A stretch of 10,130 bases of DNA from Clostridium sp. UBA1056 (GTDB lineage Bacteria > Bacillota > Clostridia > Clostridiales > Clostridiaceae): assembly GCA_002316385.1 (NCBI GenBank), contig DCDL01000065.1, positions 8,268 through 18,397 of the forward strand, given 5' to 3'. A program made the position numbers and the translations under genes. Position 1 is the stretch's first letter; each line of letters opens with the position of its first letter. The notes under the pieces were generated by a model, which was given only the letters and a program-made list of their open reading frames with translations, did no database searches and was not told where the DNA came from. Positions 5,981 to 10,130 of the stretch are shown in pieces.

Positions 5981-6775
5981 ATGGTAAATAGCGAGCAATT
6001 TGGAGATTTAAGAATATCAGGATCAGGAAGTGCTGCAGGTGGAAGATATAAAGTTGCATCTATCAGTGGAAGTGGAAAAATCGTTGGAGATGTAAATTGT
6101 GAGAAGTTTAGTATAAGTGGAAGCGGAAGAGTTGAGGGGGCTGTTATAAGCAATACATTTAATATAAGTGGCAGTGGAAAGGTAACTGGTGATCTAAACT
6201 GTGTTACTGGAAGTATTAGTGGGAGTGGATCTGTTCTTGGTTCTATTCATGCAAATAAATTTAGCATAAGCGGAAGTGGAAAAATAGGAGGAAACTTTAA
6301 AGGTGAAGAATTTACTATGGCGGGAGCAGGTAAAGTTGAGGGTAGAATAAATGCAACTAATGTTAAGCTTTTAGGAGCTGTTAATGTGGGTCATGGTATT
6401 GAGGGAGAGTTTATAACTATAAAAGGTGCACTTAAAACCTTGGGGATGGTAAATGGAGATGAAGTAAATATTGAATTAAATGGTATATGTGAAGTTGAAG
6501 AAATTGGAGCTACTAAAGTAAAAGTTTTAAAGGAATATTCTACTATGAATGCTATTGGAAGATTCATATGTAAAATATTTAGTAAAAATTATGGATATCT
6601 AACTATTAGAACTATTGAAGCAGATGAAATTTACTTAGAAAATACTATTGCAGATGTAGTTCGAGGGGAAAAGATTACCATAGGAGAAGGCTGCAAGATT
6701 AAGAGAATAGAGTATAGTAAAAGCCTAGAAAAATTAGGTTCAGAGTATGTTATTGAAGAGGAAATAAAGCTGTAG
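5981..6775 (+). CDS. Bactofilin-like polymer-forming beta-helix protein with SGSG repeats (YhbE/YhbF-like)
   Basis: A 264-residue protein whose first half is built of regular repeats. ISGSG occurs at residues 12, 28, 45, 62, 79 and 96, followed by a variant MAGAG at 113, giving a 17-residue period that fits one coil of a right-handed beta-helix. This is the hallmark of bactofilins (DUF583), which assemble without nucleotide into filaments on the inner face of the membrane. It is longer than classical bactofilins and carries an extra C-terminal module with DVVRG at 225-229, ITIG at 232-235 and RIEYS at 242-246, shared with the second bactofilin in this window. There is no signal peptide or transmembrane helix. 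Start at 5981 follows AAAGGAG at 5964-5970. The combination with a DUF4004 gene points to the B. subtilis yhb locus, whose bactofilins have been linked to motility. Function here is inferred. Confidence 0.82.
   Translation: MVNSEQFGDLRISGSGSAAGGRYKVASISGSGKIVGDVNCEKFSISGSGRVEGAVISNTFNISGSGKVTGDLNCVTGSISGSGSVLGSIHANKFSISGSGKIGGNFKGEEFTMAGAGKVEGRINATNVKLLGAVNVGHGIEGEFITIKGALKTLGMVNGDEVNIELNGICEVEEIGATKVKVLKEYSTMNAIGRFICKIFSKNYGYLTIRTIEADEIYLENTIADVVRGEKITIGEGCKIKRIEYSKSLEKLGSEYVIEEEIKL
6062..6331 (+). repeat. 51-bp coding repeats in the first bactofilin gene
   Basis: Six units starting at 6062, 6113, 6164, 6215, 6266 and 6317 encode the 17-residue ISGSG(K/R/S) coils. The DNA word ATAAGTGGAAGTGGAAA and close variants recur at the head of each unit. 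Third-position differences show the copies have diverged but remain similar in codon choice, so expansion or contraction by recombination is possible. Confidence 0.8.
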
Positions 6776-6810
6776 AATTGATAATTATTAATTACTAAAG
6801 ATATAGAAAA

Positions 6811-6836
6811 AGTTTAGATATAGGTGAGACTAAACT
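6811..6836 (+). other. Small inverted repeat between the first bactofilin and the DUF4004 gene
   Basis: AGTTTAG (6811-6817) pairs with CTAAACT (6830-6836) around a twelve-base loop, just before the AGAGGAGGAA ribosome binding site at 6841-6850. It has no T-run, so it is not a terminator. It could be an mRNA processing or stabilising hairpin. Support is weak. Confidence 0.25.
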
Positions 6837-6855
6837 ATAAAGAGGAGGAAATAAA

Positions 6856-7482
6856 ATGGTGGAAGAAGATTTAATTTCTAAAAAAGAAATATTAGATATG
6901 ACGGGAATATCTTATGGACAGCTGTATAGGTGGAAGAGAAAAGATCTTATTCCAGAAGAGTGGTTTATAAAGAAATCAAGTTATACAGGTCAAGAAACAT
7001 TCTTCCCTAGGGAAAAGATAATAAATAGAATAAATAAAATTTTGGAGCTTAAGGATGATATGCCTTTAGATGACTTAGCTGCTATGTTCACTAATAAGCC
7101 GAAAGTAGATGATGTAAATGAAGAGTATGTTATAGAAAAAGAGATTATAAGAGAAGAAACTTTTCCGATTTATAAGGATATGTTTAGAGAGAAGGATAAG
7201 TATAATTTTAAGGATATTTTGCTAATGCATATACTTCAAAGCCAGCTAGATCTAGGTAAGTTAACTATCAATGAGATAGAGGTTATGTTAAAGCTTATTG
7301 ATAAGGAATATAGAAATATAGAAGAAAAAGATGGAAGTGTATATGTAATAAGAAGGTTAGGGATTGGAATTTGTGTAGTAGCCTACAGAGAAAAAATAAT
7401 TGTGGATGATGGTAGCAAAATCATAGGGGAAGTAAATATTAAAAATACTATAGAGAATCTTAAGATGAGATTGACACTATAG
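6856..7482 (+). CDS. DUF4004 (YhbD-like) protein with MerR-type helix-turn-helix
   Basis: A 208-residue protein that closely recalls B. subtilis YhbD (DUF4004). The N-terminus, ISKKEILDMTGISYGQLYRW at residues 7-26 followed by KRKDLIPEEW, is a MerR-like winged-helix signature, and TGQETFFPRE (44-53) is a hallmark of the family. A second acidic and hydrophobic region (about 105-208) has no recognised motif and may bind a partner or ligand. No membrane segment is visible. The gene lies between two bactofilin genes, with AGAGGAGGAA (6841-6850) before its ATG. The same families cluster in Bacillus, so the protein probably regulates the bactofilins or interacts with them. Whether it binds DNA, and whether the TAACA half-sites upstream of the cassette are its target, is unproven. 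Confidence 0.82.
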   Translation: MVEEDLISKKEILDMTGISYGQLYRWKRKDLIPEEWFIKKSSYTGQETFFPREKIINRINKILELKDDMPLDDLAAMFTNKPKVDDVNEEYVIEKEIIREETFPIYKDMFREKDKYNFKDILLMHILQSQLDLGKLTINEIEVMLKLIDKEYRNIEEKDGSVYVIRRLGIGICVVAYREKIIVDDGSKIIGEVNIKNTIENLKMRLTL

Positions 7483-7500
7483 TTTATATTTAAATATAAA
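7471..7500 (+). promoter_or_regulatory. Candidate internal promoter for the second bactofilin gene, overlapping a perfect palindrome
   Basis: TTGACA at 7471-7476, inside the last codons of the DUF4004 gene, is followed after 18 bases by TATAAA at 7495-7500. The 18-base sequence 7483-7500 (TTTATATTTAAATATAAA) is its own reverse complement. The expected start point near 7507 would leave only about a dozen bases of leader, so this promoter is uncertain; the palindrome may instead be a weak hairpin. Confidence 0.3.
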
Positions 7501-7519
7501 GAAAAATGGGGTGTAAAAA

Positions 7520-8416
7520 ATGAACTACGATAATTATGCTGATTTAAAAATCAATGATAGTCTAGTATTACAAGGGGGAACTTATAGAGATATAAAAATA
7601 AGTGGAGATGGCACTATAAATGGAGATGTTAATTGTAGAAATATTAGCGTTAGTGGTGATGCAGAATTAAAGGGAAATATATACTGTGAAGATCTATTTA
7701 AAGTAAGTGGGGATGTGGATATTAATAGTAGTTTACAATGTGGAATAATGAGAGTTAGTGGGGACGTGGATATCCACGAGAACTTATTTATAAAGGGAGA
7801 GTTAAAAGTAAGTGGAGATGTAAATGTAAATGGGAAAGTTACTTGTGAAACTCTTAGGGTTAGTGGAGATATAGACATAAAAAGTGATTTAGAATGTAAT
7901 GGACTCCTACATCTAAGTGGAAATGCTATTATTGAGGGTAATTTAAAAGGAAATGAGATTGAGGTTTCTGGAGATATAGAAAGTAATGGGAAAATTAGTG
8001 GTGGAGATATAGCTATATCAGGAGATATTACTGTAAAAGATGGAATAGAAGGAGAAAAAATAACTCTAAGTGGAGACACAAATAGTGATGGATTAATAAA
8101 TGGAGATGAGATATATATTAGTATGGCAGGAAACCATCGCATTAAAGAAATTGGTGGAAGATTTGTAGCCGTAACAGAAAATATAGCTAGAGATGGGATA
8201 ATAGTATCACTATTTACTAATAAAATTAGAAATAAAGGAAGTCTTCAGTGCCAATGTATAGAAGGAGACGATGTGCTACTTAAAAACTCTAAGGTAGATA
8301 TAGTAAGAGGTAAAAATATTACTATAGGAAAAGGATCAATTATTGATAGAGTTGAATACTCAGGGGAACTTATTATAGAAGAGGACGGAATAGTTAAGGA
8401 ATCTGTAAGAATATAG
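7520..8416 (+). CDS. Second bactofilin-like beta-helix protein, with SGD repeats (YhbE/YhbF-like)
   Basis: A 298-residue paralogue of the first bactofilin. The serine of an SGD (once SGN) repeat falls at residues 28, 45, 63, 80, 98, 115, 133, 150, 167 and 184: ten coils of 17 or 18 residues, more than in its partner. Cysteines recur eleven residues after that serine in five coils: C39, C56, C74, C109 and C126. This stacks them in the predicted beta-helix. The C-terminal module matches the first protein in order and spacing: DIVRG at 260-264, ITIG at 267-270, RVEYS at 277-281. There is no signal peptide or membrane helix, so it should polymerise in the cytoplasm or at the membrane face. The binding site, GGGGTG (7508-7513), is weaker than that of the upstream genes. 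Partner choice (self or co-polymer with the first bactofilin) cannot be read from sequence. Confidence 0.82.
   Translation: MNYDNYADLKINDSLVLQGGTYRDIKISGDGTINGDVNCRNISVSGDAELKGNIYCEDLFKVSGDVDINSSLQCGIMRVSGDVDIHENLFIKGELKVSGDVNVNGKVTCETLRVSGDIDIKSDLECNGLLHLSGNAIIEGNLKGNEIEVSGDIESNGKISGGDIAISGDITVKDGIEGEKITLSGDTNSDGLINGDEIYISMAGNHRIKEIGGRFVAVTENIARDGIIVSLFTNKIRNKGSLQCQCIEGDDVLLKNSKVDIVRGKNITIGKGSIIDRVEYSGELIIEEDGIVKESVRI
7598..8113 (+). repeat. 51/54-bp coding repeats in the second bactofilin gene
   Basis: Ten units with serine codons at 7601, 7652, 7706, 7757, 7811, 7862, 7916, 7967, 8018 and 8069 encode the SGD coils. Each is headed by AGTGG(A/G/T)GA(T/C) or a close variant. The 17/18-residue alternation is regular in the first seven units and becomes constant at 17 afterwards. 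Confidence 0.8.
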
Positions 8417-8465
8417 TTTCAAATATGGGGAAAAGAATATGTAGATTACACACGTTTATATAATA

Positions 8466-8495
8466 TTTACATCATATAAAATAATGTAGTATAAG
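8466..8495 (+). promoter_or_regulatory. Candidate promoter for the MFS transporter gene
   Basis: TTTACA (8466-8471) and TATAAG (8490-8495) are separated by 18 bases, each one mismatch from consensus. This predicts a start near 8502 and a leader of about 34 bases. TACAT within the -35 region and ATGTA at 8484-8488 form a short inverted repeat that could be an operator. No terminator is seen between the second bactofilin and this point. Confidence 0.4.
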
Positions 8496-8522
8496 TAATC
8501 AATAGAAAATACATTTGGCGAG

Positions 8523-8529
8523 AAGGGAG
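8523..8529 (+). promoter_or_regulatory. Ribosome binding site that decides the transporter start
   Basis: AAGGGAG lies six bases before the ATG at 8536. An in-frame TTG at 8515 would place this site inside the coding region and would have no site of its own, so the shorter protein is preferred. Confidence 0.7.
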
Positions 8530-8535
8530 AAAATC

Positions 8536-9831
8536 ATGGGGGAAAAATTAAAAGATGAAGGGAAAAATATAAGGTTATGGAATAAGAACTTTTTCTTGCT
8601 TTGGCAAGGACAGCTAGTATCTATGCTTGGGGACATATTATATATGATAGCATTGGACTTTTGGATACTAGATATGACTGGATCTACTGGACTTATGGGA
8701 CTTTTAAGCGCTCTTACAATGCTACCAAGAATAGTTTTAGGACCTTTTGCAGGAGTCTTCGTAGATAAGTGGAATAGAAGAAATATCATAGTTATAACAG
8801 ATTTCATAAGAGGAATATTTGTAACCTTTGTAGGCATTGCTGGTATATTTGGATTTATACAGATATGGATGTTATTTATAGTTGGAATAATTAGTGGACT
8901 ATGCTCTGCATTTTTTGGACCAGCTGTAAATTCAATAAAACCAGAATTAGTTCATGAATCAAAGTTTGTAAAGGCTAATTCTGTTACTAGTCTTGCAACA
9001 TCTGGTATGGATATGATAGGAAATGCAGTTGGTGGAATTATATATGTAGCTATAGGTGCTCCGTACATGTTTTTAGCTAATGGTATATCTTATTTACTTT
9101 CAGCTTTTACGGAACTATTTATAACTGAGCCTAAAAGAGAGGAAAAGACTGAAAAAATAACTTTTATAGAAGATTTTAAAGATGGATTTAGATTCATTTG
9201 GAACTTTAAAACTTTAAGAAATCTATTCTTACTCGCATCATTATTAAATCTTTTTATTAATGCAGCATTTATATTAGTACTTCCATATTTTAAAGCTATG
9301 CCATTCTTAGGTCCAGAAAAATATGGTTTATTTATGGCTGTTATTCCTATGGGAATGTTAATAGGTAGTGCACTTTTATCTATAATTAATATTAAGAAGA
9401 ATAAAAAGTTTAAGATTTATAGAAATAGTGCATTGGTATGTATTGGAATATTACCTATTATAGGTATAGTAGAAAATTTCTACATGATGCTACATATAGC
9501 ATTTATATCCTTTTTATTTAATGTAATATTTAATACTATATTTAATTCTGCAATGATGTTTGTAGTACCATCAGATAAGAGAGGTAAAATTGGAGCATTA
9601 ATGAATACCATAAGTGGAGGATTACAACCTATAGGAACTTTGATTGGTGGAATTTTAGGTGAGTTTTTACCTATAAGGGTAGCCATTTTATCTCTTCTAA
9701 GTATATCTTTCATATGCACTATAGCATTGGTTTTAGTTAAAGGAAGTAAGGAATTAATGGAGTATGATAGTAGTGATGGTACTGTAGAAGAACTTATAGA
9801 GAGAACCAATGGTATGGCTTTAGAAAGTTAG
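8536..9831 (+). CDS. MFS transporter, DHA3 drug-efflux type
   Basis: A 431-residue integral membrane protein with about twelve hydrophobic segments in two halves, split by a charged loop near residues 196-220 (TEPKREEKTEK). The N-terminal LWQGQLVSMLGD (22-33) is typical of the DHA3 branch (macrolide/tetracycline-type efflux), and the MFS motif A appears as GPFAGVFVDKWNRR at 69-82 between helices 2 and 3. Such proteins usually export drugs or metabolites in exchange for protons, but many have no known substrate. The start at 8536 follows AAGGGAG at 8523-8529. The gene follows the bactofilin cassette by about 120 bases, has its own candidate promoter and terminator, and is probably a separate unit. 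No regulator gene is adjacent. The acidic C-terminal tail (about 405-431) is cytoplasmic and unremarkable. Confidence 0.85.
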   Translation: MGEKLKDEGKNIRLWNKNFFLLWQGQLVSMLGDILYMIALDFWILDMTGSTGLMGLLSALTMLPRIVLGPFAGVFVDKWNRRNIIVITDFIRGIFVTFVGIAGIFGFIQIWMLFIVGIISGLCSAFFGPAVNSIKPELVHESKFVKANSVTSLATSGMDMIGNAVGGIIYVAIGAPYMFLANGISYLLSAFTELFITEPKREEKTEKITFIEDFKDGFRFIWNFKTLRNLFLLASLLNLFINAAFILVLPYFKAMPFLGPEKYGLFMAVIPMGMLIGSALLSIINIKKNKKFKIYRNSALVCIGILPIIGIVENFYMMLHIAFISFLFNVIFNTIFNSAMMFVVPSDKRGKIGALMNTISGGLQPIGTLIGGILGEFLPIRVAILSLLSISFICTIALVLVKGSKELMEYDSSDGTVEELIERTNGMALES

Positions 9832-9915
9832 TATGCATTAATAGATTATAGTATATGATAGTTTAATAAAATTATGATCTCATATATAATAAAAGAGCAT
9901 AACAGTATAGTAGAA

Positions 9916-9948
9916 GGGGTTTTCGCTGAGAAAGCCCCATTTGTTTTA
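9916..9948 (+). terminator. Intrinsic terminator of the MFS transporter gene
   Basis: GGGGTTTTC (9916-9924) pairs with GAAAGCCCC (9930-9938), nine pairs including one G-U, with a five-base GCTGA loop. The tail ATTTGTTTTA follows directly. It lies 84 bases after the stop codon. Confidence 0.8.
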
Positions 9949-10115
9949 TATGTAAGTTTTATTAAAGTTTCTACACTAAATTTACTTACAATTTTAGATT
10001 ACACTAAGGAATATTAGTGGATTTTTTATTGAAACTTATATAAGGCACCTTCAAAAAAATAAATAAGTCATAATGTTCGTCTATTTTGTGTTATACTGCG
10101 TCAACAGAACCCTTA

Positions 10116-10130
10116 GATAGTGCTACTATC
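10116..10130. repeat. Palindrome truncated by the window edge
   Basis: GATAGT (10116-10121) and ACTATC (10125-10130) are perfect inverted arms around GCT, and the sequence stops at the last paired base. The bases before it (CCCTTA) would have to be followed by TAAGGG outside the window for the stem to continue. It could be the subterminal hairpin of a mobile element, a MITE or a transcription terminator. Confidence 0.4.

Larger units (their letters stand above)
9832..10130 (+). other. Non-coding stretch at the right edge
   Basis: No gene is apparent. Besides the transporter terminator it holds TGTAAGT (9951-9957) inverted against ACTTACA (9984-9990). A second terminator-like hairpin has arms CACTAA (10002-10007) and TTAGTG (10014-10019), followed by a T-run at 10021-10028. 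There is also the short palindrome AAGGCACCTT (10042-10051), an extended -10 motif TGTTATACT (10089-10097), and a palindrome reaching the last base. Confidence 0.55.

Noticed and set aside
5961..5987. Eight-codon upstream reading frame overlapping the start of the first bactofilin
   Set aside because: It contains the bactofilin ribosome binding site and lacks a convincing one of its own; probably chance.
6062..6331. Regular repeats as a possible CRISPR array
   Set aside because: The repeats are in frame, encode a coherent beta-helix and have no unique spacers.
7582..8142. 186-codon minus-strand reading frame inside the second bactofilin
   Set aside because: It is long only because the sense strand is repetitive; its serine/proline-rich repeats mirror the SGD codons.

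Overview
The window is AT-rich, nearly all coding on the + strand, with strong GGAGG-type ribosome binding sites and protein sequences that closely resemble those of Clostridium sensu stricto. It most likely comes from an anaerobic, fermentative, amino-acid-using clostridial chromosome. No CRISPR array, rRNA or tRNA was seen. The only mobile-DNA hint is a palindromic structure cut off by the right edge.

Region 1 (about 75-5630) is an energy-metabolism block. ptb (phosphate butyryltransferase) and buk (butyrate kinase) are followed nine bases later by a small P-loop ATPase of unknown role. A 236-base regulatory gap comes next. It holds a candidate promoter, a duplicated ATGTAAACGTATT element that looks like a CcpA target, and a degenerate tandem repeat. 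Then four tightly packed genes encode a complete four-subunit 2-oxoacid:ferredoxin oxidoreductase (delta, alpha, beta, gamma), ending in a textbook 13-bp terminator. The alpha subunit resembles the VorB (3-methyl-2-oxobutanoate) type. Together the genes can take a 2-oxo acid to acyl-CoA plus reduced ferredoxin, then to acyl-phosphate, then to free acid plus ATP. This is the same logic as the Bacillus bkd operon, with the dehydrogenase complex replaced by a ferredoxin-linked enzyme. Branched-chain amino acid fermentation is therefore the best reading, although butyrate formation by Ptb-Buk is equally possible.

Region 2 (about 5640-8416) begins with a 396-base non-coding stretch rich in inverted repeats, including a cluster of TAACA/TGTTA half-sites. 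It continues with a three-gene cassette: a bactofilin-like beta-helix protein with SGSG repeats, a DUF4004/YhbD-like protein with a MerR-type helix-turn-helix, and a second bactofilin-like protein with SGD repeats. B. subtilis yhbD-yhbE-yhbF has the same three families together. The two bactofilins share a C-terminal module and a cysteine position that recurs from coil to coil.

Region 3 (about 8417-10130) has one MFS transporter of the DHA3 drug-efflux type with its own candidate promoter and a terminator. A final non-coding stretch ends inside a palindrome that may be the edge of a small mobile or repeated element.
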